Source: Chalara sp. BL73 (lineage: Eukaryota; Ascomycota; Leotiomycetes; Helotiales). From it: 64,000 nucleotides of DNA. The stretch covers positions 100,267 to 164,266 of the forward strand of contig CAKJVC010000115.1 in assembly GCA_918026815.1 (NCBI GenBank). The letters are read 5' to 3'. Both the position numbers and the translations under genes were made by a program. Of this stretch, positions 46,469 through 57,487 are shown one piece after another; position 1 is the first letter of the stretch, and each line of letters opens with the position of its first letter. The notes beneath the pieces were generated by a model. The model did no database searches. It saw nothing but the letters and a program-made list of their open reading frames with translations, and was not told where the DNA came from.

Positions 46469-48205
46469 TTATGCGATTGGTGCGTAAAAGCTAAACTTGC
46501 CTCTTGGGTCGAAATCCTTCTTCAAAGTCCGTAAGCGGTTCTGGCGCCATGATTCACTCCCATACCATGCCTTTGATGTTTCATCACCGTAGGCATAGTT
46601 GACATATGTGTGTAGACTGGTCTCTCCACTGCCCTCATAGAGGACCTGGCGAATCTGATTGCCAAGCTTGAAGGCGAGCTTGTCGAGAGCCCGCCCGTTT
46701 GGGGCATATGTGAGAAGCGGTGCGACAAGGAGGTTATCTCCTCGATAGGCGAAAGCAGTCGCATCTTTGCTGATCGCTTTCACACCCTGCTGGGAGTAGC
46801 CCTCGAACATAAAGAGCGAATTACTGAAGGGACTGGACGCATTCGTAGTGGCTTGCCTGAACAGTTCGTAAACTAATCCTTGGGCTGTGGTGTTATAAGA
46901 CTTGAGATAGATGGGGAAGCGTGGATTAGCGTTTCCAGTTTTCTGACAGGGTGTATCATCGAGTGAGATACCGGTCCATTTAGCTAAATCACGATAGGAT
47001 CCTGACGAGGCTTGAGTGATGATGGGTCCAAGATCAAGGAACGGCCGTGTGTAAGTCGCATTAACAGTGTCCACTCCTTCCTGGATGAGATACATTGCGA
47101 TGACGGGCTGCGAAAGAAAAGTCAGAACATGGCGAGTTATCTGTGCGCTCAGCCTCTACACTTACCTTGTTCGGATCAATGCTAGGATCGAAGAACCAAT
47201 ACGACCAGTTGATGAGATCCACGGGCATTGCTTTTTTACCCGTGTGCCACTGCTCATTAGCGACTCTGTAGACAGCCTCTACCTGGTCGCCACTGAAGAT
47301 GAGCGTCGCCAAGGCATAATTGGGGTTCTTAATGTCATAGATCTTTGAAGTTATGGAAGTGACAATGCCAAAGTTGTGGCCGGCACCCCGCATACCCCAG
47401 AACAGTTCTGACTTCGCATCGACCGTGATCAAGTTGCCGTTGGCTAAGACGACATTCATAGAAACGAATTGGTCTGAGACGAGCCCGTAACGACCCTGAA
47501 GCCATCCGTGGCCACCACCGAGGGCTGGACCTAAATAGCTAACACATTCACACGTTCCCGTCACTAACCCCAAGATTAGTTCTCGGATTCCTTGCGAAGA
47601 TACCACGGTGTAGGGAAAGGAATTCGTCATATTCTTACCTGTCTGTTTTCCTGCCGCCCAAAGCGTGTCCGTGAGGTTCTTGGAATTAACTCCACCGCCA
47701 ATGGTGGCCGTTTCCCCATCTTTGGCAATCACGATACGATTTAGCTGGCCCAACTGAATTTCGATGCCATAGGTCATTTTACCCAGCGTGGTAATTGATC
47801 CATGCACGCCATTGGTGGCGAGAAATGGGAGTGAGTACTGGTTTGCGAAGTTGACCTATGCCACAGGAATGTAAGCAAGCTGTCAATAGAGATTTCATGC
47901 TGGTGGGTGAAACGAAAGAAAAGGCTCACGGTTTCGACGATGTCATGCTCAGTACTGGGAACAACTACAACAGTTGCTACAGGGGTGCTCAAGTTGGACC
48001 ATCGAGCCACGGCGACCTCGAACTCGTTGGAGCTTGGTAGGTATATCTGAGCAGTCCTTGAGAGTTTCCCTGCCAGCTGCCCGTAGTTCACAATACTAGG
48101 GTAATAATCCCCGCGAGCCTCATGGCCGGGGAAAGGGATGGTCCGACAGGCAACTGTTGCGGTCCACGCCAAGAGGGCGAAAAGCTTCATCTGAAGGTGA
48201 TGCAT
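46469..48205 (-). CDS. Secreted FAD-linked oxidase, BBE type
   Basis: Berberine-bridge-like flavoprotein oxidase; members oxidise sugars, alkaloids or secondary metabolites outside the cell. Minus-strand exons: 48205-47930, 47855-47639, 47563-47166 and 47107-46469, giving 509 residues, all in frame. The signal peptide is MKLFALLAWTATVA; an alternative start is the ATG at 48190. FAD_binding_4 features are VVVVPSTEHDIVETV, ATNGVHGSITTLG, TATIGGGV and TGTCECVSYLGPALGGGHG. The C-terminal BBE segment reads YVNYAYGD...WYGSESWRQNRLRTLKKDFDP. A His in GVHGS and a Cys in TGTCEC may hold the flavin, but I cannot decide this from sequence. The substrate is unknown. It lies 11 kb from the polyketide cluster with several unrelated genes and repeats between, so cluster membership is doubtful. 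Confidence 0.9.
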
Positions 48206-49238
48206 TGGTGTGGCGGAGGAAAGCAGTAGAAACGAGGGGCTGGACAAGGAGACGTCCGTGGGTGGTAGAGTAGAGCAGGAGCAAGATAAGTATAGAGTAC
48301 ATATACTTTTGTACAGGTTCTGAAGGGATAGGTGGAGCGTTTGTGCTTGTGGGCCAATACTGTACACTCACTAGTGATCCTAGCTTGTGGAAGATGATTT
48401 TCTCCACACGCAAACAGATTGGTCATGCAAAAGCATGCCTATCCCACGTGGGCGGCAGGCAGGGCGCTACCCATCGGGACTAGACAGTAGGGACCTAAGG
48501 GGTGGAAGACCTAGACAATGATGTGATATGGTAGATTTCCAACAATTACAATATGGCCCCCTTGCACTGATCACGTGAAATATGGGTGTGTTATTGGAGA
48601 AATCTCGGGCGAGAACACCTTGATATGGGCTAGTATGCCGCAAATTTCTAGGATGCAGCCGGACTGTGTTGCATTCCGCTGGACGTTGCATTGGATTTGC
48701 CAATCCCCTGCGCAAGATTCGGCAAGATTTCCCCTCTGGATCTAGTATCTGCCAGGAAGGTTGGAACCGAATATCATCCCTAGACTCTGAAGCAATTTCA
48801 CCTAAGCGAGATGTCAATATCACACGATGTCACCAAACAAATACTACCCTTAAAACCCTGGTTTTGAAAGATTATTAAGGAGTAGTAGACATCAGCCTTG
48901 ATTTTTTCTGTCGCAATTTCATAATGCCTCACTTTTTTCCTTTTTTTTTTCGGCAGTAAGTTTCCTATTTGCGATAGAGACCAACACACCATGTAACTAG
49001 CAGGGGTGTCACGGGACACCCCGTATAAAATCTTATGCGCCAACAAACCAACAAATCAACAAACTCGAAAAGTTTCATCCAAAGCTTAATCCAAAGCTTA
49101 ATCACGCCTAGGGTTTCCATGGCTTGGTTAATCGGTGCAAGTGATACTTAGAGCGTTGATGGCATTTTCTTCTCTGATGCAAAGTATTCAATCAAGAGCA
49201 CCCGTTGCTTTGCCTCTCTGTATCCGCCAGTGGTCGCG
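48206..49238. promoter_or_regulatory. Divergent promoter region, FAD oxidase / PTH11-like gene
   Basis: About 1 kb between two divergently transcribed genes. No gene is supported here. Frames such as 48467-48823 (minus) have no recognisable content. Confidence 0.4.
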
Positions 49239-50787
49239 ATGTCTGACCCGGCTGCTCAGGCTGCCATTGCAGCAGCAATTCGCGCTTTCAACACCGAGTT
49301 GTGGACTTTATATGCTTTTGGCGTCCTCATAACGATTCTTAGAACATATGCTCGAGTGAAGGCGGCTGTGGGGGTCAAAAATCTTCGCGCGGACGATTTT
49401 CTTGTGTGGCTTGCCATTGTGCGTATCACTGGATTCTCCAAAAGCTTACTATCAGCTTTCGTTACTAACGCACGCGCAAATTCTACAGCTGCTCTACACC
49501 ACACAGTCAACTCTGGCATACTTCGCGGTCAATCATGGCCAAGGTCTCGCAAACAATGGCATGACGGACGCAGAGCGAGCCGCTCTGTCCCCCAATTCTA
49601 CAGAGTACGACCTCAGGTACGTCTCTGATTGAGATCCAAAACGAAAATTGCGCCGGTCATGGTGACAAACAGCTTTCATTTAGAGTATTTGGCTCCAAGA
49701 TTCAGGTGGTGGGCTGGACCAGTTATGTGTGCTTGATCTGCACGCTTAAGATGGCCGTACTTGTATTCTATGTCCGACTCATGGTAGGTTCGGATAATTA
49801 TTTCTGACTTCTGGTATGTCGGCTTACTGATTTATTTCCTTCACAGGACGGCCTTAGCAACCACTTCCTCGTTCGTATATGGATCGGCTTTGGACTCGTC
49901 AGTGCGACATTTCTCGCGTCAATTATAACGATATATGGGTCTTGCCATCCGTTGTCCAAATACTGGCAGATCAATCCAGATCCAGGCAGTAAGTCTTCCG
50001 ACTTGTTATTCCTCCTCCAGCGGCTGACAGGTCTACTTCTAGATGCCTGCCAAGGCGCTGTGGCCCGCCCGATTGTGTGGGTAACCTTTGCCTCAAGCGT
50101 GGTTACCGACATCTATCTCATTATGGTACCTCTTCCCATGCTTTGGGGAACGACCCTCCGGCTTGCGAAGAAGCTTGCCGCCACCTTTGTGCTTGGTGCA
50201 GGGGTATTTGTCCTTGTCTGCTCTCTTTTAAAGACTGTCTTTGTGATAACAGTAAGTATTGGTGCCACAGGAAACCCGAGTCTTCACATATTTGATCGCG
50301 CAATAATTATTTAATCTTACTCTATTGGCAGGATTCCCAACACGGCGCGGAGCTCGCTGGTGCATGGGGTACAAGGGAAGCATTCGTCTCAGTGGTTACT
50401 ACCAACCTCCCAATGTTGTTTCCTCTAGTCAGGGCATGGTTGAAACCACTATTCGGCAGTGCGTTTTCTTCTAATAGGTCAACATCCAAGCATCCATCAG
50501 GCTTTCGGACTATTGGCGGTGGCGTTGGTGAGTCTTCTAGGCCAAGTCGACGTCGTCAACCCGCTAGTTCGAAGCAAAATATCACTAGCAGCATATCATT
50601 CACCGAGAGTGAGGAACGTATTGTCAATGACGTAAAGATGCAGCATCTGGGCGTTTCTGCCAGACAAGCAGAATCTACTCGCCCACCATCGCAGGGTATC
50701 ATGGTTGTTAATGAGTTTGAGATGGTTGACGATAAAATCAATCAAAACAGCGACCAGAAAGGAAAACAAGTTCATGAATCCTGGTAG
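49239..50787 (+). CDS. PTH11-like / fungal rhodopsin-domain membrane protein
   Basis: Seven-TM protein of the large ascomycete PTH11/SAT4-related group, some members of which sense surfaces or nutrients at the plasma membrane. Six exons: 49239-49418, 49489-49616, 49684-49783, 49847-49988, 50043-50251 and 50332-50787, giving 404 residues. Landmarks: LRADDFLVWLAI (helix 2 border), LKMAVLVFYVRLM, the extracellular GSCHPLSKYW and GNACQ with paired Cys, VVTDIYLIMVPLPMLWG, and GAWGTREAFVSVVTTNLPMLFPL. A Ser-rich cytosolic tail of about 100 residues follows. No CFEM domain precedes the first helix. Ligand and role are unknown. Confidence 0.88.
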
Positions 50788-51904
50788 CGTCAGGCGATAA
50801 GATGGTCTAGGTCTGGGATGCGGCCACAGGCGCACTGCAGCATATCAGGCACTGTTGCTCCTCTTGTATCCAGCTTGTAATTTAATAAAACAAACACAAT
50901 CCTCAATACAAAAGTCGACAACATGAAAGTTCGTGGTATTGATTTTTTTTACCCTGAGTCTTTTAATTTAGAGTGTGGCGAAAGCAAGCGTCAAGGACTA
51001 GGTAAAAGCCAATTGTACATAATATAAAACAACCAAAAATTGCTCTAGCTACCACCTGATAAGTATACGGCTACTAATGAATGCGAACTCCGATGTGGTC
51101 GAGGTCACGCCGTATCGGAATTTTCCACAACACACAGGCATAAAGGAGGCACAAAAATGGATGCCTGGATGGAGCATACCTTTATGCACAGCCCAGTGAA
51201 ATCGGGGGTAAACACTATGTGCTTTAATGTGGTTATTGATGAATACATAAAACGTAATTTTCTAGAATTGCGAAAACAAGGTACAAATTTCGGGTGCGAT
51301 TGAAACGGCACACTTTAGCGTCCCTATATGTTCCCGCTATTTTCCTTATTAAGGTAGTCAAGCGAACCTCGCAATACACTTTTCTACTTTTAGAAATTTG
51401 GTTTGCTATTGTACTAAACGAAATACGCTAAGTTCGATTTTGTTTACAGTAAATAATTTCTTTTTAAAACAAATCTTTCTACAAAACATATATACATATA
51501 TATTAAAACAATGTTTTAATTAAATTTGTTAAGTTTAAATAAATTAAGTTTGAATTTTTTAGGTTGTTATTTAATATAAGTGTTGTATTGTAAAGTTGCA
51601 CGAAATCGCAACTCAAAATTTTCACTAAGTTCCGTGGCAGCGAAATAAAGGCGGCATGCCATGATTTTTGGCGTGTTAGCGCTAAAGTGTGCCGTTTCAA
51701 TTGTACCCCAAATTTCCCAGAGCAGTGTGCGGCGGGACAGGGGTGGCGTGCTCTTGTGCCTTAGGCTCGAGAATAATCGCCTGAGGTGTGTAAAGTCAAA
51801 CTAAATTGGTGAATCACGTGACCACGCGTTTACTTATCCACTTTTCCGTGTTCCCCCTCGCCTTTATCCTCAACATTCAAAAAGAATTCTCAATTCATGA
51901 CAAC
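50788..51904. other. Intergenic with a mariner-type MITE
   Basis: Apart from the element at 51297-51703, there is nothing coding that I can support. The right end is the promoter of the MYND gene, only about 200 bp from the MITE. Confidence 0.45.
51297..51703. mobile_element. Tc1/mariner-type MITE, copy 2
   Basis: A 407-bp element with ends CGATTGAAACGGCACACTTT and its inverse. TA follows at 51704-51705; the left target dinucleotide reads TG (51295-51296), a one-base change from TA. Interior landmarks match copy 1 (for example CGAAATACGCTAA, ATATTAAAACAAT, GCGAAATAAA). It sits directly upstream of the MYND gene and could carry promoter signals. Confidence 0.72.
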
Positions 51905-53224
51905 ATGGCGCCCCTCAGCTGCGTCATCTGCAACAAATCCCCTGCGAAAGGATGTGGTACTTGTAAATCTTCAGCGTATTGCTCCAAAGCATGTCAAACA
52001 ATTGATTGGTACGTATTAATTCGATGAATATATTTGCCTTTACCCGTTTGCAATGAGCTCCAGTATTCCCTAAGATCCAAAAACCTTTTGGAATTATGAT
52101 TGTTGACAGTTACCAACAGGCCACTTCATAAAGTCCTCTGCAAGGTCTTCACGAAACTTCCGCCTCGACCTGCGAAGCCGTCGAAGCTTGGTATTTTGTT
52201 GGCAGCAGATAACCCCGATCCACGATTCGTCTGGGTGCCGTGTCCCAAAGTAGTAGAAGAATTGGACGAGGGTAAGTCTATCGCGTATGACAATCCTACC
52301 GTGGAATTCTTCTTGGGACCAAACACATATATTGAGAGGTTCCTTGTTTCGACCAATGAAGTCAGGGGATACCCGTTGGAACTGGCGCTTGTTTTGCATG
52401 CCAGAGACAACTCATTGAACGATGGCAGCAAGCCTAATCAGGCTGCACTCGCTTTGACGGATTGGAAACTGCCTTATGATTGGAGAGGAAACATTTTGGC
52501 CTTAAGCAAAGCTGGAGAAGGAGGAGAGCTGGGCCCTTTCCAAGATTACCAGGATGTTTCCATGGGAGACCTGAGAACAGCAGTTGATTACTTGAATTCT
52601 TATGGGATGAGTGCTGGGCATGGCCAGAGAGAGTGCAAGGGTGTGCTGATTAGGTGCGAAGGGGACATCGGTCTCAACAGGAATAAGACGGGCAAATGGG
52701 AGAGGTTTTCTGAGGTGGATGTGGCCAACAACCATGCTATCTGGAGAGAACAATCAACAGGTCCATCGAAAGTTATGGGACTTCCGCTTCTGGCTCATAA
52801 GCTGCCGCACAACCCCGCTTGGAACGAAAACGACCACACAAGATTCGACAACCAACCTGCCACATTCCTCAACTTGACGGTCAACCCTAAAAACCCTGCC
52901 TGGGGATTTGCACCACCGGACTGGCAAAGTGGAGTTGGCAGTATTCTGCTTGTTAGGGAAGACGGCAAGGATCTGAGTCGGGAGCAAGCCTGGGCTTTGG
53001 CGGAGTACATGCAATTTCGAGTTTCTGATTCTTTCGAGGCCGCCATGGAGTCAGGGGATATGCGACCAAGACGGGCGGCGGTTTTGAAAATGCTGAATTG
53101 GAAACGCTTCGATTCTTTCCTGGACAATTTCAAGGTTGAGATGTTGGCTGCTGATGGCAAAGTTTGGGAAGATGTACGATCTCCCTTTGGGACGAAGGAA
53201 GGGAATTGTGGTCAACCTTTGTGA
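51905..53224 (+). CDS. MYND-type zinc-finger protein
   Basis: Predicted intracellular protein with an N-terminal MYND finger. Exon 1 is 51905-52008 and exon 2 is 52120-53224, giving 402 residues. The finger reads CVICNKSP, CGTCKSSAYCSKACQ, then DWPLHKVLC across the intron. This keeps the usual C-C / C-C / C-C / H-C ligand order. The remaining 350 residues are a fungal-type extension without a named domain that I recognise (motifs PDPRFVWVPCP, DNPTVEFFLGPN, CKGVLIRCEGD). MYND domains bind proline-rich partners, so a scaffold or regulatory role is plausible. No SET domain is visible. No disruption is seen. Confidence 0.85.
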
Positions 53225-54780
53225 AAGGTCGTCGAGATGTAAAAATTTTCGCCATTGATTGGATCTTTAAGAAGGAAGCGTATATGGAGTTGGCAATTAG
53301 AATGGAAAATATTGAATACTGTTACTTTAGAATCTTTAATCACTTCCTTTGCTACCACATCTTTACAGACTAAAAGCCTTCGAGCTGCACATAATACAGA
53401 TACAGCACTGTGTACAGTTATCTAGTAATATCATCAAGCTGTTCTTTTCGTCAAAAGTATTAAGCTCTTCTCCAAATTGCATCTTCTAAAATATTGGGCG
53501 AGACGTGACGAAATCTATCTCCTCCATCCTTCCAATCCCTTTCAACGAGATATCATCAGTAACTTACACCCCTCACATTGAAGCAATCGCACGATATTTT
53601 TTATTCGAGATTATATTCTTCGAGATTTAGCCTCCGATTGATCACTCGTAAGGCTCGAGGGACATTGGAAAAGTCCATAGGGCCTTTCAAAGGGGTCTAG
53701 AGAGTCAGTGGGTGTTGCTGCTGCAGCAAAGAGGAAGATTCATCGTGAGCTAGTGGATGGGAGGATCAAAATGATGGCATACTGTGGTTGGGAAAGTCAA
53801 GTGGCTGTAAATGGCGATACAGCCTCGCCTAACAGACTTCTTTCTCGTTTGCCTAAAGCCACTTCGGGATAGCAACACAAACGTACAATATTTCTACGCC
53901 AGATGCCCTTCTGCCGAGGAGACTTTTCAACGTGAGAGTATCATGGCGCTGAATCTTGCGAGGTCGCATCGTTCCCTGATTCGTGGTGTAACTCCAGTGG
54001 CTTGTTTGCTGATGCAAAGATAGCTGTGTGCTCTCAGGAAGGACTTTTGTCAGACGTTCTAGATGAGGCTGAAAATGTACGCGATGATTTGCTATAGCAC
54101 TCACCGTTTTGCGTCGGGCGTCGGGCTAGCTACCCCGTGTCTAGCATCTGAAAGCCTCTTTTTTATTCGTCTCAGCACACTCAGACTCTCTTTTTACCGA
54201 GATTTACGATAAATAAATTTATCGAGGCTCACACACAGTTTTGAAGGTGAATCAGGATCGTAAGATCCTGATTCTTGTATAAGAGTTTGAGTGTCACGAC
54301 ACACTCGCCAAATGGGAACGATGAGGATGACAAGCTTGATGATCTGGCTATGAAAGAATGCCTACAACGGTGTAGCAATGAGGATGGTTCAGACAATTTC
54401 CGAGGATGAAGAAGACTATATACATGATGCGGGTAACGAGGAAGAGGAGAACACACGACCAACAAAACAACGAAAATTGCCCCTGCCCCCTCGCGATGAA
54501 GCTTCTAAGCGCCAGCATCCACCAGCTTTAATCTTTGATGTGCAAATACATACTCCACGACCTTCCCGGAGCTCTTCTGCGACTGAGAGTTGAGAACTAG
54601 CTGCTCCGTACCAGGAGTTACCTTTTCAGGGCTTTCTTTAAAAGTGTAAGAATCGGAACCAGAACAACTCTGAGTCTTGGGTTTATCTTCGGCGATGTTC
54701 TACAGTAACTTGAATTGTGGGAGCCTTTCGAGGCGCTGGGCAAGAGCTTGAGCTTCAAATCGTCAGCGAAAACCCGAGCT
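53225..54780. other. Gene-poor stretch
   Basis: About 1.5 kb with short frames only and no recognisable motif on either strand. Confidence 0.4.
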
Positions 54781-54950
54781 CAATGAAGGAACTAGTATAG
54801 TAATATTTAGTGATATTGTGTCTCGAGTCATATGAGATCGACTTTTTGATACTACGCTGGTATTAGTATGAGATATCTCGTAGAGCGCTAGTATTAGTAT
54901 GAAAATTCGATTTTATATTATATTAGCAATATATGAAGTATTTTGGGGTA
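54781..54950. mobile_element. Truncated inverted copy of the hAT-type MITE
   Basis: Starts CAATGAAGGAACTAGTATAG and, read on the minus strand, follows the right half of the element at 45198-45631 nearly base for base (for example CGAGATATCTCATACTAATA and GTATCAAAAAGTCGATCT). The match fades near 54950, and no second terminal repeat follows. It is therefore a fragment in opposite orientation. Confidence 0.72.
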
Positions 54951-56355
54951 CAATTGAAATTCTTGTGTATATAAGTCTGCTTCTATCCCTAAACTGGTGT
55001 ACGTCTAAAACTGCGTGTGTCTACTTTGTCTTAAACGACTGGATAGCTGATGATGAGAGATGCGCAGCCGCTGTAGGGGGCTTAGACCAAAATAGCAGGG
55101 TGCATGTGACCCAATGACTTATTAAGATAGCCACAACCACGTTGTATGTGTGCAAGGCCAACAAATGTCTACTTCGAAGTAGTACCTCCGCCAATAAATT
55201 ATGCTAAGGCATACTAACTTGATATGCACTTTTGTTGTGAAAGCTTAGTGCCAAGGATAAGTGAGGGACTGCGATTGTTTTAGTGGATAGAAGATGGTTG
55301 CTGCTTGTTCTCATGCGAACTGGTTCCAAGAAACAACAACAGTGTAGTTGGAAATCACTTTTACGATTTAACAATATATAAATTTGTAGGTCCGCAGTCA
55401 GCTACAATGGAAGGTACAGACTAGTAACTATTCCATCGAAACTCCGATAGTTTTCACTCGAAGTGATTATCGAATATATACCTCAGATCAACAAAAGGCA
55501 GCGAGCCTTGCAAGTGCTACATCATAACAAGTCTCTTCTAAGCCTTTATTTTACTTTCCCCCTTTAGCTCAGCTCAAATCACTAAATCTCCGATGCTCTG
55601 CGACGTTTATACTTCTGGCGAAGCGTCGTCCATTTCAAGACGTCGGTGCCGTGTTCTCTATGCAGATGTAATCCCTTATACTGACCGAAAGAGCGCTATT
55701 TTCGGACATTACTATAGCTATATCCCACCAACCTTGGGCTCATTCTAAAAAATATCTCAAGAACATCATTCAAAGCTATCAAACATGAGCATTGTTCTCC
55801 GGGAAGGGCTTTTGCGGAAACATTTCGAAGAAGCTGAGCTGAACATTGAGTAAAAGTCATCGGCATTTTGGCAGGCATACTTTCAGCGAGCATTCCTTGG
55901 AGTGGACACGTACTCCGTGACGGCTGAATCATCCCCAGACGGATTAAGAAGAAAAGTTGACATGGTAGTAGAAAAATACGACATCCACCATTATTCTTTT
56001 ACAGCTTTGTTCTGGATCGAATGCAAGCGTTTTTCTGGTAGTATTTGAGAAGTCGAAACTTAAGCACTTGATGCAGTTTTGGGGTGCATAGCAACTGATA
56101 ACTTGCTAGGGATATATGCAATAACTACAGTTGGCCTCCCGTTTCGCACTTGACTTATCGAAAGTGGCACTAGCTCCCTTTAATATCCTCAACTCGTTCC
56201 TGTTCCACGTTTCATCTAACTCTCCTTTCAGCCTAAAACCGGACTAGGACGCTCATCTAGTCCTCTCCGTGCATTGCGTCCGTACTAAAACACTGAGCGG
56301 ATATAGCAAAATGCACAAGCCAAAAAGTAGTGCTTAATCAATATCCAAGATCTAA
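54951..56355. other. Gene-poor stretch
   Basis: No gene supported. The short frame at 55696-55932 on the minus strand has no recognisable content. Confidence 0.35.
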
Positions 56356-57487
56356 TTAGGTTCTCTGCTCTAGTGGCCCTTCCCACACCAGTATAAAGCT
56401 TTCGCCATTCCCCAAATCCTCAAATCTCACATCCCCTGGTTCAATTGCCGCCGTTTCATTATTTTTTAATTCTTTCTTCTCCATCTCAATAGCATCCTAT
56501 AAGCTAATCGCCTTCCCATTCAAGAACCAGTACACGAGTCCTCCGTTTTTCTTAACCTTATCATGCGTACCAATCCAATACCTCGCTTTTGGTTTTCTTT
56601 GTACCTTCAATCTATTGTGCGCTTTTTTGTTCAATTGAGCTTTCACCCTAGTGCCCCAACTGGTCTTGATTTGTATGTTTTGCAGTCCGTGAAGAAGGGC
56701 GAGGGTATGGACTAGTGGGGGTCGCAGCGACAAGACAGGAGAGATTGGCGGGGGGAAATGCCGTGTGGTGTGTAGATGACTGCTTCTACTTCTAGCTTTT
56801 CGCTTGCTCCAGTGATAAGTACCGGCAATTTTACCATGATCGCGGAGTGGCAGTACAGTAGATCAGGGCTATTGTATGCGGCTTTGCTAACTTTAACCTA
56901 ATCCGGCAATGGTTAAGTTGAAGATACTCTCTAATTTCCGTAAACTTTGGGATGTCAAGGACTGCGTCAAAATGTGCCTAAGACTTCATAATTGCGGCTG
57001 CTTTAGAAATCGCAAAGACCGGCACAGAACGACGTACTTCGAGGAGCGTTTCGAGGCGCATATGATCCGTAAATTCGTGCGAGATAACGACAGCGTCAAT
57101 CAGGCTGCTCTTTTCTGCTACAGCTATAAGCCAATCCTCCTATTTATATATTTGCTCGCGCGCAACATCTTCGATCCCACTTATTACACCTTCCACTTTC
57201 TGTATACCTTGCACTCAGCTTTCCACTTCATGCCACTGCTGGCTGAAGAATTTCGCTACATTTGCCTGCCCGCCTTTCAATCAAGGATCAATTAAGATGT
57301 GGTATTTCCGCCTCCACAGGTTTGGTGCCGAGCTTGGGTAGGGAAGCGACAGAAGCCATGGTGTGCCTGCGTTGAGGTGTGTGAAGGGTGGGCGGTAGGT
57401 AGAGAGGGCGGTTATGGACGACTGGAGAGTGCTAAATAGTTGCTCTGTGGAAGTGTAGTTATCATCTTCGAAGTCGGAAGAAGACAT
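56356..57487 (-). pseudogene. Metallo-beta-lactamase-fold protein pseudogene
   Basis: Minus-strand pieces of a common ascomycete metallo-beta-lactamase-like protein occur in order. They are SSDFEDDNYTSTEQLFSTLQ, PWLLSLPYP with HILIDP, AKFFSQQWHEV, DAVVISHEFTDHMRLETLLE (the His/Asp metal motif, here HEFTDH), VPVFAISKAAAIMKS, KLEVEAVIYTPHG, TLALLHGLQNIQIKTS, ARYWIGTHD, GGLVYWFLNGKAISL, and FEDLGNGESFILVWEGP to a final TAA at 56356. Disruptions visible include a stop after LIDP, a TAG in place of the expected Trp after AAIMKS, a frame change between YTPHG and LSLRPPL, and a TAG after KAISL. The gene is dead as read. Several breaks are compatible with G-to-A or C-to-T change, as in repeat-induced point mutation or simple decay. 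Confidence 0.8.

Noticed and set aside
46469..48205. The BBE-type oxidase as a member of the polyketide cluster
   Set aside because: Eleven kilobases, three unrelated genes and several transposons separate it from the regulator; nothing in its promoter links it to the cluster.
56909..57295. 128-codon open frame on the + strand with hydrophobic stretches
   Set aside because: The minus strand here reads as the metallo-beta-lactamase-fold pseudogene, so this frame is an antisense shadow.
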